This document shows positions 26,517 through 35,106 of a stretch of DNA of 64,000 nt, in pieces. Below the pieces are notes generated by a model. It was not told the DNA's origin, made no database searches, and was given only the letters and a program-made list of their open reading frames with translations. The first letter of the stretch is position 1. Each line of letters opens with the position of its first letter. This stretch comes from Bacilli bacterium (lineage in GTDB: Bacteria; Bacillota_I; Bacilli_A; RF39; UBA660): the NCBI GenBank assembly GCA_900771805.1, contig CAAGPL010000032.1:1-64000 (forward strand), read 5' to 3'. A program made the translations under genes and the position numbers.

Positions 26517-27085
26517 TATTTATTACCATTTAAATACATTTTTTTAGCTCTATTTAATCTATCTTCTATATTTTCTTTAGCATAACTATCATCTATATAG
26601 CTTATAACTTTATTAAGCACTTCTTTTTCGTTATATATCTTAAGTTCGTTTAACATTAATGATATATTATTTTTAAAGAATCTAACTATTTCTTCATTAG
26701 CTTCTTTTTCATTACCAGATCCATGAGCTGCATTTTTATATGCTACTTTTTTATCTCCGAATCTTCCTCTTATAGTATTTTCTTCTGCTTCCCAAGACTT
26801 TGTTTTACCTAAAACTTTTCTATAATTAGAAACTGCATTTCCTGTTTTATCATAAATAAGCATTTTAATTACTAAATCACTTTGTAAATTATCTTTCATA
26901 CCAGAGAAGAAATCCTTTCCAATACAATGTGGATAATTTTCCTCAATTATTTCATCTGTTAAATAATCATATTCTATATAAGCAACATTAAGCCCATTTT
27001 TTTCTATCATCTCAATTATTTCTTTTGCATAATTAATCGCATCTGGTTTAATCATACCATATGTATAAAAATTATTATTTTCCAT
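26516..27085 (-). CDS. ndk: Nucleoside diphosphate kinase-like protein
   Basis: NDK balances NTP pools through a phosphohistidine. The 189-residue product has YGMIKPDA near the N-terminus, TIRGRFG near residue 104, and the catalytic NAAHGSGNEKEANEEI with His121. Typical NDK is about 150 residues. The extra length is in an insertion near residues 50-75 and in a C-terminal helical extension. HGSG replaces the usual HGSD. The protein is NDK-like with a probable active site; the extension is unusual. Confidence 0.8.
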   Translation of the reverse strand: MENNNFYTYGMIKPDAINYAKEIIEMIEKNGLNVAYIEYDYLTDEIIEENYPHCIGKDFFSGMKDNLQSDLVIKMLIYDKTGNAVSNYRKVLGKTKSWEAEENTIRGRFGDKKVAYKNAAHGSGNEKEANEEIVRFFKNNISLMLNELKIYNEKEVLNKVISYIDDSYAKENIEDRLNRAKKMYLNGNK

Positions 27086-27144
27086 AAATAAAACCTCCCA
27101 ATAAATAATACTATATCAAAGAATGTAAATTAAGTAAATAAAAG

Positions 27145-27173
27145 TTCGAAAATATTTTATTTTTTGATATAAT
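27145..27173 (+). promoter_or_regulatory. Promoter of the AAA+ gene
   Basis: -10 TATAAT (27168-27173) with a weaker -35 TTCGAA (27145-27150) at 17 bp. AAAGGAAG and the ATG follow. Confidence 0.5.
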
Positions 27174-27210
27174 AATAAAAGATAGTATATAAAAAGAAAG
27201 GAAGTAAACT

Positions 27211-28173
27211 ATGGATGATTATGAAACATTATCTTTTGATGAAGATACTGATGATAAAAAAACAAGTATATTAGAAAAGTATGGTGAAAATTTATCTACT
27301 AAAACATATGTCACAAATCCTGCTATTGCAAGAGATTTAGAAATAGAAAAAACAATACTTACCCTTTTAACACCTGATAAATCTGCTATTTTAGTTGGTA
27401 AGGCAGGTATTGGTAAAACTGCAATTGTAGAAGGTATTGCATATAAAATTCAAAATAATACAGTACCAAATGCAATTAAAGGATATGATATTATAAAAGT
27501 TAATACATCCCAATTATTAGGAAAGTTTATAACTGATGATGGAGATGAAGAACTTAGAATCAACGTTTTATTAAAAGAAGTTGAAAAAGCTAAAAATACA
27601 ATACTTTTTATAGATGAAATACATACCCTTGTTATTGAATCTAGAAATAGTGGTGTTGACTTCATTAATGCTATGAAACCAGCTCTTTCTCGTGGTGATA
27701 TAAAAGTAGTAGGTGCAACTACACTTGATGAATATAATCAATATCTAATAAGAGATAAAGCGTTTTTAAGACGTTTTGAAAAAATTGATGTTGCAGAACC
27801 AGATGCCAAAACAACTGTTAAAATTCTTATGGGATCATATCCTAGAATAGAAAAGAAAACTGGTGTAAAATTAGCTTACTCTAAATTTATTATAGAAAAT
27901 ATTATGAAGTTTATAGTTAATATGACAAGTGAATATAAAAGAGTTTATGAATTAGGTTCTAGATACCCTGATAATGCTCTTGCTCTTTTATCTAAAGCAT
28001 TTAGTTATGCAAAATTTGATAATAGTGAATTTGTTACATTTAAACATTTTTATAAAGCAATTGCAAATTGTCAAAGTGTATATTCTGATGTTGTAAAAAA
28101 AGAAATAGAAGAATTTAAAATACAATTTAAAGATTTTTTAGAAAAAGAAAAAGTTGATTTAAACGATTATTAA
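27211..28173 (+). CDS. Stand-alone ClpA/ClpB D1-like AAA+ ATPase
   Basis: The 320-residue protein has one AAA+ module, most like the first ATPase domain of Clp/Hsp100 proteins. Walker A is GKAGIGKT (63-70), Walker B ILFIDEIH (131-138), sensor 1 VVGATTLDEY and arginine-finger region FLRRFEKIDV. There is no second ATPase domain, no Clp N domain and no ClpP-docking loop. The N-terminal 30 residues are acidic. It is monocistronic between ndk and a MurE-like gene. Its partner is unknown. Confidence 0.78.
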   Translation: MDDYETLSFDEDTDDKKTSILEKYGENLSTKTYVTNPAIARDLEIEKTILTLLTPDKSAILVGKAGIGKTAIVEGIAYKIQNNTVPNAIKGYDIIKVNTSQLLGKFITDDGDEELRINVLLKEVEKAKNTILFIDEIHTLVIESRNSGVDFINAMKPALSRGDIKVVGATTLDEYNQYLIRDKAFLRRFEKIDVAEPDAKTTVKILMGSYPRIEKKTGVKLAYSKFIIENIMKFIVNMTSEYKRVYELGSRYPDNALALLSKAFSYAKFDNSEFVTFKHFYKAIANCQSVYSDVVKKEIEEFKIQFKDFLEKEKVDLNDY

Positions 28174-28200
28174 AAGACATTTTTAAATGTCTTTTTTATT
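28170..28200. terminator. Bidirectional terminator
   Basis: AAAAGACAT and ATGTCTTTT arms with flanking A and T runs serve the AAA+ gene and the convergent MurE-like gene. Confidence 0.82.
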
Positions 28201-29485
28201 TTATATTATTTATTATAGTTCTAACTGAATTTCTATCTGAAAAACATATTTTTTTATCTTTTATTATTTGATAATTTTCATGTCCTTTTCCTAATATCAT
28301 TAATATCATATTATCTTTTAATAAATTAATACCATGTTTTATTGCATCATATCTATCATATATAACCTTATAATTTTTTAAAGCTCCTTTTAATATATCT
28401 TTCATTATTTCTTTTTCATCTTCCCATCTTGGATTATCATTTGTAAATATCACAAATTTAGAATATCTACAAGCTAACTTAGCCATTATTGGTCTTTTTT
28501 CTTTGTCCCTGTCTCCTCCGCACCCTATTATAGTTATAATTCCATTATTTTTTATTTTATTTACTGTTTTTAAAACATTTAAAACAGCATCAGGAGTATG
28601 AGCATAATCTATAAATATTTTATTTGTCTTATATTTTATACTCTCCATTCTTCCATTAGGTTCTTTTAATAAAACGTATTTATTCTTTAATAAAAAAATA
28701 TTATATCCTAATTTTTTTACTATTAAATATGCATATAAGAAATTATAAACATTAAATAATCCTATAAAAGGAGTTTCAAAAATTTCTTTTTTATCATCTT
28801 TAATTATTATATTTGTTTTATATAAACTATTTTTTATGTGTTTTATTTTAATATCTTTATTTAATATTATATTATTATTAAATTTAGATTTAAATTTTTT
28901 ATAATATTTATCTTTTTTATTTAAAACACATATTTTCTTATTCCTTGTCATGGAAATTAATTTCTTTTTACTATTAATATAATCTTTTAATGTTTTATGA
29001 TAATCTAAATGATCTTGTGTTATATTAGTAATAGCTATAGCATCAAATAATAAGCCATGTACTCTATCTTGTTTTAAAGCATGTGATGATACTTCCATAA
29101 CAACTACTTTGCATTTTCTTTTTTTAGCATAATAAAGCATATTATATAAAAGACTAATTTCTGGTGTTGTATTATCAAGTTTAAATACCATATCATCAAT
29201 ATAAAAACCAATAGTTCCTATATAAGCTGTTTTAATTCCAATTAAATTAAGCATTTGATATATTAAATAACAAGTTGTAGTCTTACCATTAGTACCTGTT
29301 ATCCCAATTAATTTAATATCTTTTATTTTGTCATAATAATTATCATATATATATTTATTCTCATCACTTACAAACACTATTTCTGATACTTTCTTAAGTA
29401 AATTTAAATCTATATATTTATAATTTTTATTAGTTGCTAAAAATATATCTTTCTCACCTACATATTTAGAATTAGTCCATATCAT
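28196..29485 (-). CDS. murE: MurE-type Mur ligase with DNPR (meso-DAP) motif
   Basis: Adds the third amino acid to UDP-MurNAc-dipeptide. The 429-residue product has a shortened N-terminal substrate domain, since the ATP loop GTNGKTT is already at 64-70. It has the canonical VSSHAL and NITQDHLDYH motifs, Lys at KKKLI for carbamylation, YAHTPDAV, and DNPR at 350-353, the meso-diaminopimelate specificity signature. A second MurE-like protein at 60657-62054 differs in these motifs. AGAGGTGATT precedes the ATG. It lies just downstream of the retron. Confidence 0.82.
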   Translation of the reverse strand: MIWTNSKYVGEKDIFLATNKNYKYIDLNLLKKVSEIVFVSDENKYIYDNYYDKIKDIKLIGITGTNGKTTTCYLIYQMLNLIGIKTAYIGTIGFYIDDMVFKLDNTTPEISLLYNMLYYAKKRKCKVVVMEVSSHALKQDRVHGLLFDAIAITNITQDHLDYHKTLKDYINSKKKLISMTRNKKICVLNKKDKYYKKFKSKFNNNIILNKDIKIKHIKNSLYKTNIIIKDDKKEIFETPFIGLFNVYNFLYAYLIVKKLGYNIFLLKNKYVLLKEPNGRMESIKYKTNKIFIDYAHTPDAVLNVLKTVNKIKNNGIITIIGCGGDRDKEKRPIMAKLACRYSKFVIFTNDNPRWEDEKEIMKDILKGALKNYKVIYDRYDAIKHGINLLKDNMILMILGKGHENYQIIKDKKICFSDRNSVRTIINNIK

Positions 29486-29551
29486 TAAAACTAATCACCT
29501 CTATAGTTATTTATGTAAAAGAAAGAAATATGCAACAAAAAAAGAATAAAA

Positions 29552-30502
29552 TTAATTATTCTTTATACGTTTAATTTCATTTTTATAATTAATAAATTCT
29601 TTATCGTTTGGATTTACGGTTAATACGTAATTTATTTTTCCAAGAAGTACACTTAAATATTTATTACACGATAAATTAATATTTCTTTTTTTAATATGGC
29701 TTTTTACTCCATACTTTAATACGTAATATACTTCCTGTCTTATTTTTCTTTTATAATTTTTGCTTAAATTTATTTTTTCATTAACAATTATCCCTGTTAC
29801 CTGCTGCCTTGTGGTATTTAAAACTACTTTTATTTTGGATTTATTAAGTTTAAATCCTTCCTTATATAACAATTCATTTACATATTTAATTAACTTTCTT
29901 ATATCAAAATCTCCAGAAAAAGTCATATCATCAGAATATCTAGTATAATTAATATTTTTATCTTTACAGTATTCATCTATATTACAATCAAAGTTTCTAA
30001 GAACTATATTAGATATGTAACCACTAGTTGGTGCTCCTTGCGGAAGCATATCATTATAAACACATAAATTAGTTAAAAGCATACCTAGTTTTTTTGGATA
30101 TAAACTCTCATTAAAACAAGAGTTATATACCTTGTAAAAATTAATATTATCAAAGAAATTTTCTATATCTAATTTTAAAATCACCTTACGCCCTACGTGA
30201 TTTTTAGCATTTAAAATGGTAGATAATCCCTTTTTATAAGCATATGCACACTTAGATATCATCTTTTCTTCCAAAACGTTTTTTAAAATTCTTTTTTGGA
30301 TACTTTTTAAAATAGGACTAGGTTCATTTAAATATCTTAAGTTCTTATTTTTCTTTTTAATTATTATCTCCTCATAATTTAAATCTATGTTATTACTGAT
30401 ACCATAAAGTATTTTATTCATCTTTTTTATATCAGATGTATTAACCAAATTAAAAGATGATAATAGTTCATTATATTTAGATTCAGTTAAATACTTCCAC
30501 AT
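29552..30502 (-). CDS. Retron reverse transcriptase
   Basis: The 316-residue RT has the retron-specific NAxxH element (NAKNH, 98-102) and VTG motif (235-237). General RT motifs are LKLDIENFF with D112, PQGAPTSG (154-161) and the active-site YSDD (189-192), and the thumb has LGKINYV. No nuclease, protease or other domain is fused; the length is that of a bare retron RT. AAGGAG precedes the ATG. The msr-msd RNA and its promoter lie immediately upstream. Downstream is murE, so no adjacent effector is visible. Confidence 0.93.
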   Translation of the reverse strand: MWKYLTESKYNELLSSFNLVNTSDIKKMNKILYGISNNIDLNYEEIIIKKKNKNLRYLNEPSPILKSIQKRILKNVLEEKMISKCAYAYKKGLSTILNAKNHVGRKVILKLDIENFFDNINFYKVYNSCFNESLYPKKLGMLLTNLCVYNDMLPQGAPTSGYISNIVLRNFDCNIDEYCKDKNINYTRYSDDMTFSGDFDIRKLIKYVNELLYKEGFKLNKSKIKVVLNTTRQQVTGIIVNEKINLSKNYKRKIRQEVYYVLKYGVKSHIKKRNINLSCNKYLSVLLGKINYVLTVNPNDKEFINYKNEIKRIKNN

Positions 30503-30517
30503 ATTATCATCTCCTTA

Positions 30518-30679
30518 ATGCAGGTACTAACACATACTTTAATTAGTAAGGTGTACATTTAAATACGTGAAACGTATGATGGTACACCTTAATTATAAGT
30601 TTAATGTCTATATTTAAAATTTCTTACTTTAGCGACTCGCTAAAAAGATTTTACAAGTAAAATCAAACGCTACCTGCAC
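30518..30679 (-). ncRNA. Retron msr-msd RNA
   Basis: About 162 nt between promoter and RT. Repeats a1 (minus strand GTGCAGGTA, 30671-30679) and a2 (TACCTGCAT, 30518-30526) pair over nine positions, the last a G-U. Just after a1 comes TAGCG, with the candidate branching G at 30670. Two short msr hairpins follow: GATTTTAC/GTAAAATC (30647-30664) and TTTAGCG/CGCTAAA with a three-base loop (30628-30644). The msd is a long stem-loop with AAGGTGTAC/GTACACCTT arms (30548-30590) and an inner ATACGT/ACGTAT hairpin. The a2 repeat ends next to the RT ribosome site. Confidence 0.88.
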
Positions 30680-30687
30680 ATACCATT

Positions 30688-30716
30688 ATTATATACTAAT
30701 TTATTTTATATTGCAA
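30688..30716 (-). promoter_or_regulatory. Retron promoter
   Basis: Minus-strand -35 TTGCAA (30711-30716), 17-bp spacer and -10 TATAAT (30688-30693). Predicted start near 30681, two or three bases before repeat a1. Confidence 0.8.
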
Positions 30717-30792
30717 TTAATATACAATTATTATTTATTAGGTTAATTTTAATGATTTCTTACAATAAAAATATTCAAATATTATAATAAAT

Positions 30793-30826
30793 AAAAAAGC
30801 TAGCGTAAAATTAATTACTACTAGCT
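30793..30826 (-). terminator. metG terminator
   Basis: AGCTAG and CTAGCT arms (30798-30803 and 30821-30826), with further inner pairing, followed on the minus strand by TTTTTTATTT. It separates metG from the retron. Confidence 0.72.
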
Positions 30827-30873
30827 AACGTTTGAAACATAATTTCTTATGTAATTAAATAGTAATATATATA

Positions 30874-32427
30874 TTACCAATTCTTTTCTTCTATTTCCTT
30901 TAGTTTCTTTTCTTTATCTATTCTTTGGAATAACACTTCAGCATTCATATTGTTATAAGAGTTATTTTCATTAAACTCTAGTGATGTATCAACTGTATTT
31001 AATTGCTTTAATATTTCTTTTGAAGTATTAGTTAAGAAAGGTGTAAGATGGTTTGCACATACTCTAATAGATTCAAGTAAATTATATAAAACTGTTTCTA
31101 ATCTATCTTTTTTATCTTCTTTTTTAGCTAAAGACCATGGCATAGTTTCATCAATATATTTATTTAATCTTCTTAAAACTTCAAATATTTCATCTAATGC
31201 AAAACCAATTTCTAACCTTTCCATTTTCTTTTCTACTTTAACATCTAAAGCATTTACCATATCAATTAATTCTTTATCTAAAGCATCATATGCCTTTTTA
31301 TTAGTAACTTTTCCATCAAAGTATTTGTTAGCCATTGATATTGTTCTGTTAACTAAATTACCTAGTGTATTTGCTAAATCAGTATTAGTTCTTTCTATTA
31401 ATAGTTCATAAGTTAAGTTACCATCATTTGCAAATGGAATTTCATGTAAAACGTAATATCTAACAGCATCTACTCCAAACAAATCTACTAAGTTATCTGC
31501 ATATATTGCATTTCCTCTTGATTTACCTATTTTATCATTATTAGTAAGTAACCAAGGATGACCAAATACTTGTTTTGGAAGCTCTAAATCTAAGCTCCAT
31601 AAAAAGCAAGGCCAGTATATAGTGTGAAATCTTATTATATCTTTACCAATTAAATGTAAATCAGCAGGCCACCACTTATTAAACTCACTAGATGAACCAT
31701 CTGGATCATATCCAATGTTTGTTATATAGTTTGTTAAAGCATCAAGCCAAACGTACACAACGTGTTTAGGGTCTATATCAACTGGTATTCCCCAATCAAA
31801 TGAAGTTCTAGATACACATAAATCTTGAAGACCTGGTTTGATAAAATTATTAAGCATTTCGTTTTTTCTTGACTCAGGCCTTATAAAGTTTGGATGTTCT
31901 TCTATGTATTTTACTAATCTATCTTGATATTTAGATAGTTTAAAAAAGTATGCTTCTTCTTTTTTTTCTACAGGCTCTCTTCCGCAGTCAGGACATTTAC
32001 CATCTACTAACTGACTTTCCGTCCAAAAAGATTCACAAGGTGTACAGTAAAGTCCAGAATACTCTCCCTTATAAATATCACCTTTATCATACATTTTATC
32101 AAATATTTTTTGAACTATTTTTTCATGATGAGGATCAGTTGTTCTAACAAATTTATCATAAGATGTATTCATAATATCCCATATTCTTTTAATTTCAGTA
32201 GATACTTCATCTACAAATTCTTTAGGACTAATACCTCTTTCCTTAGCCTTTAACTCTATTTTTTCACCATGTTCATCAGTTCCAGTTTGAAAGTATACAT
32301 CAAAACCTTTTTGTCTTTTGTATCTTGCAATTGCATCTGCTAAAACTATTTCATATGTATTTCCAATATGAGGTTTACCTGATGTATATGCTATTGCAGT
32401 TGTAATATAATATTTTTTCTTATCCAT
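30874..32427 (-). CDS. metG: Methionyl-tRNA synthetase
   Basis: Charges tRNA-Met. The ATG at 32427 follows AAAGGAG; the longer frame runs into the T-box terminator. The 517-residue class I enzyme has the HIGN form of the HIGH motif (GKPHIGNTY), a CTPC...CPDC zinc knuckle near residues 125-150, a KIGKSRG version of KMSKS, and a C-terminal anticodon-binding helical bundle. The C-terminal tRNA-binding EMAP domain found in some MetRS proteins is absent. It is preceded by a methionine T-box. Confidence 0.96.
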   Translation of the reverse strand: MDKKKYYITTAIAYTSGKPHIGNTYEIVLADAIARYKRQKGFDVYFQTGTDEHGEKIELKAKERGISPKEFVDEVSTEIKRIWDIMNTSYDKFVRTTDPHHEKIVQKIFDKMYDKGDIYKGEYSGLYCTPCESFWTESQLVDGKCPDCGREPVEKKEEAYFFKLSKYQDRLVKYIEEHPNFIRPESRKNEMLNNFIKPGLQDLCVSRTSFDWGIPVDIDPKHVVYVWLDALTNYITNIGYDPDGSSSEFNKWWPADLHLIGKDIIRFHTIYWPCFLWSLDLELPKQVFGHPWLLTNNDKIGKSRGNAIYADNLVDLFGVDAVRYYVLHEIPFANDGNLTYELLIERTNTDLANTLGNLVNRTISMANKYFDGKVTNKKAYDALDKELIDMVNALDVKVEKKMERLEIGFALDEIFEVLRRLNKYIDETMPWSLAKKEDKKDRLETVLYNLLESIRVCANHLTPFLTNTSKEILKQLNTVDTSLEFNENNSYNNMNAEVLFQRIDKEKKLKEIEEKNW

Positions 32428-32448
32428 AATAATTCTCCTTTCAAAATA

Positions 32449-32672
32449 AAAAATCATCCTTTAATAAAGGACGATTATAACCGCGGTACCACCTTAATTC
32501 ATATATAAATATATATGCTCTTATGCTATAACGTAGCTACCGTTTTAACCTAATTATTCAGTCAAAAAGCTCCGGAACCATTTATATAGTTATTATCTAT
32601 TACGTACTTTCACCATTTATACGCTCTCTTATTAATAGTTTTACCTTTTTCTTTCCTTCATTGCTTTTAAAA
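32449..32672 (-). ncRNA. Methionine T-box leader
   Basis: The minus strand shows AGAGAGC, a GGTGAAAG distal element, a candidate ATG specifier (32579-32581), and the T-box AAGGTGGTACCGCGG (32481-32495). The terminator has ATCGTCCTTTA/TAAAGGATGAT arms (32449-32475) followed by TTTTTT, just before the metG ribosome site. It should allow metG expression when tRNA-Met is uncharged. Confidence 0.9.
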
Positions 32673-32679
32673 CAAATAA

Positions 32680-32708
32680 ATTATAACACATTATTTATTA
32701 TATATCAA
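32680..32708 (-). promoter_or_regulatory. Promoter of metG
   Basis: Minus-strand -35 TTGATA (32703-32708), 17-bp spacer and -10 TATAAT (32680-32685). Confidence 0.75.
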
Positions 32709-32719
32709 ATATATAAATA

Positions 32720-35029
32720 TTATATAAACCAATTACCTTTTCTTTTTATTATTACATTTAATATTCTACTTAAAAATACAAATAATCTAGTTGATAAATA
32801 CATAAGAGGTAAAAGTATTAACAAAGAATTAGGACTTAAAAATTCAAGATAAAAAACTTCTCTTCCTATTGGCGTTATAAGTGCTAAAGAAAATATAAAT
32901 ATCAAAGAAAATAATAAAGCTTTACGAAGTAAATTAAGTGGTTTACTTATTCTATATATCAAAAGAATTGCTGTATATCCTGTTATTATAACAGCACAAG
33001 TTGAAATTTGACCTTCACTTATATTAAAAATATTAGATAAAAATACTAATAATAAAATATTTATAACTGTTGTAATACCACTTGGTATAGATTTACTAAT
33101 TACATTAATTAAAAACTTTCCTTTTACTCTTTCGTTATTCTTTTCAAGTGCTAAAATAAATGCAGGAATACCAATAGTAAGACTATTTATTAAAGTCATT
33201 TGTATAGGCCAAAAAGGATATGAATAATTAATAAATAAAAATAATATTGCTAAAAGTGAAGCATAAATTGTTTTAGATAAAAATAAAGTTGCTGATCTTT
33301 CAATATTATTTATTGATTGTCTTCCTTCTTTTACAATCTTAGGCATTGCTTCAAAATTAGAATCAAGTAAAACTAATTCTGAAACATTTCTAGCAGCATC
33401 TGATAAAGAATTCATTGCAATACCACAATCTGATTCTTTTAAAGCTAAAACATCATTTACTCCATCTCCTGTCATTGCAACAACATGTCCATTATTCTTT
33501 AACGCTCTAATTAAAAGCCTTTTTTCTTCTGGTTTTACACGACCAAATATATTATTTTCCTCTACTATATTATTAATATCAGTATTTTCATTAATACACC
33601 TAGCATCATAAACACCTTTTATTTTAATTCCAACACTTTTAGCTACAGAACTAACAGTATTAGGATTATCCCCAGATATGATTTTTAATTCAACATCATT
33701 ATCCATAAAAAATGATAATGTATCTTTAGCATCATCTTTTATTTTATCTCTTATTAAAATAAAACCTAATACATCTATTTTTTTATCTTTCGTTTTAATA
33801 AGTGCTAATACTCTATTTTCCTCTGATAACTCATTAATTTTATCTTTATACTCATCTTCTTTTTCTTTTAAAATAAACTCAGGAGCTCCAATAGTTATAC
33901 TGTAATCATCAAAAATAACTGAAGAACATTTTTTTTCTGAAGAAAAAGGAATGGTTTTAATAGCTTTTAATGGTGAATTATTTCCATACTTTTCATTTAT
34001 AGCAATAAAAGTAGGATTATTATCATTTAAATTAGTAGATAAAGCTTCCATCATAGAATCTATTTCTTCCATTTTATGACTACCAGCTAAAACAACATCA
34101 TAAATATTCATTTTTCCTTCAGTTATTGTACCTGTTTTATCTAAACATAAAGTATCTACCCTAGCTAATGTTTCTATAGAATATAAATCTTGAACTAATA
34201 CATTATATTTAGATAATTTTAAAACACTAATTGCAAGAACTGTTGACACAAGAAGTATAAGTCCCTCGGGAATCATTCCTATTAAAGCTGCAACAACAGA
34301 AACAACAGCATTTTGAGTAGTATTTGATGGAAGAGAAAATTGTTTTAATAATAATAGTATTCCTATTGGAATTAAAGTTATAGAAATATATTTAACTATT
34401 CTATTTAAAGACTTCATTATTTGCGAATTAACTTCTTTATTCATCATTTTTGCATCATGAGAAATAATAGATGTATAATTATCCATTCCAACATGAATAA
34501 CTTTAGAATATACAAAACCACTTACAATAAAGCTACCAGATAAAAGCATATCACCTTGCTTTTTATATATAGTTTTTGACTCACCTGTTATAAAAGATTC
34601 ATTAACCTCGCAGCTTCCTTCTATTATCTTTGAATCCGCTATAATTTGATTTCCTAGCTCATACATAATAACATCATCTATAACAACTTCATTAATATGT
34701 ATTTCTTTTTTTATACCATCTCTTATAACTTTAGCTTTACTAGATGCAATAATAGATAACTTATCAACTGTTTTTTTTGCTCTTATTTCTTGAACTGAGC
34801 TTATTAAAGTATTACAAATAACAACACCTAGAAAAAGTAAATTTCTATATGAACCAACCAAAATAATTAAAATTGCAAGTATAATATTTATAAAATTAAA
34901 CAATGTAAAAGTATTTTCAAATAATATTTGCTTTACACTTTTACTAGGCGCTGTAGTATCATAATTAACAAGACCTTTTAATTTTCTTTCTTTTACCTCA
35001 TCTTTTGATAATCCAACAATTTTTTTCAA
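32720..35029 (-). CDS. CtpE-like P-type cation-transporting ATPase
   Basis: The start is probably the TTG at 35029; the in-frame GTG nine bases upstream is the AGGTGAG ribosome site. The product is about 769 residues with TGES (actuator domain), PEGL in a membrane helix, and the phosphorylation motif DKTGTIT, whose Asp is near residue 297. A GDGVNDVLAL hinge follows. The PEGLILLVS helix and the missing metal-binding N-terminus resemble CtpE-type ATPases, for which calcium export or uptake has been proposed. The ion is inferred. An extended -10 TGGTATAAT lies upstream. Confidence 0.82.
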   Translation of the reverse strand: MKKIVGLSKDEVKERKLKGLVNYDTTAPSKSVKQILFENTFTLFNFINIILAILIILVGSYRNLLFLGVVICNTLISSVQEIRAKKTVDKLSIIASSKAKVIRDGIKKEIHINEVVIDDVIMYELGNQIIADSKIIEGSCEVNESFITGESKTIYKKQGDMLLSGSFIVSGFVYSKVIHVGMDNYTSIISHDAKMMNKEVNSQIMKSLNRIVKYISITLIPIGILLLLKQFSLPSNTTQNAVVSVVAALIGMIPEGLILLVSTVLAISVLKLSKYNVLVQDLYSIETLARVDTLCLDKTGTITEGKMNIYDVVLAGSHKMEEIDSMMEALSTNLNDNNPTFIAINEKYGNNSPLKAIKTIPFSSEKKCSSVIFDDYSITIGAPEFILKEKEDEYKDKINELSEENRVLALIKTKDKKIDVLGFILIRDKIKDDAKDTLSFFMDNDVELKIISGDNPNTVSSVAKSVGIKIKGVYDARCINENTDINNIVEENNIFGRVKPEEKRLLIRALKNNGHVVAMTGDGVNDVLALKESDCGIAMNSLSDAARNVSELVLLDSNFEAMPKIVKEGRQSINNIERSATLFLSKTIYASLLAILFLFINYSYPFWPIQMTLINSLTIGIPAFILALEKNNERVKGKFLINVISKSIPSGITTVINILLLVFLSNIFNISEGQISTCAVIITGYTAILLIYRISKPLNLLRKALLFSLIFIFSLALITPIGREVFYLEFLSPNSLLILLPLMYLSTRLFVFLSRILNVIIKRKGNWFI

Positions 35030-35078
35030 ATGTCTCACCTACTTTTATATTTATTATTATACCATTTTTTTTGCAATT

Positions 35079-35106
35079 AAAAAAAGATAATATAATATTA
35101 TCTTTT
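35079..35106 (-). terminator. Terminator of the sigma factor gene
   Basis: AAAAGATAATAT and ATATTATCTTTT arms followed on the minus strand by a T-run. Confidence 0.8.

Noticed and set aside
27211..28173. AAA+ ATPase as the retron effector
   Set aside because: It is on the opposite strand, separated by murE and a bidirectional terminator, and has its own promoter. A functional link cannot be supported from position.
29552..30502. Group II intron maturase or diversity-generating retroelement RT
   Set aside because: There is no maturase or endonuclease domain, no intron RNA structure and no template/variable repeat pair. NAxxH, VTG and the upstream msr-msd fit a retron.
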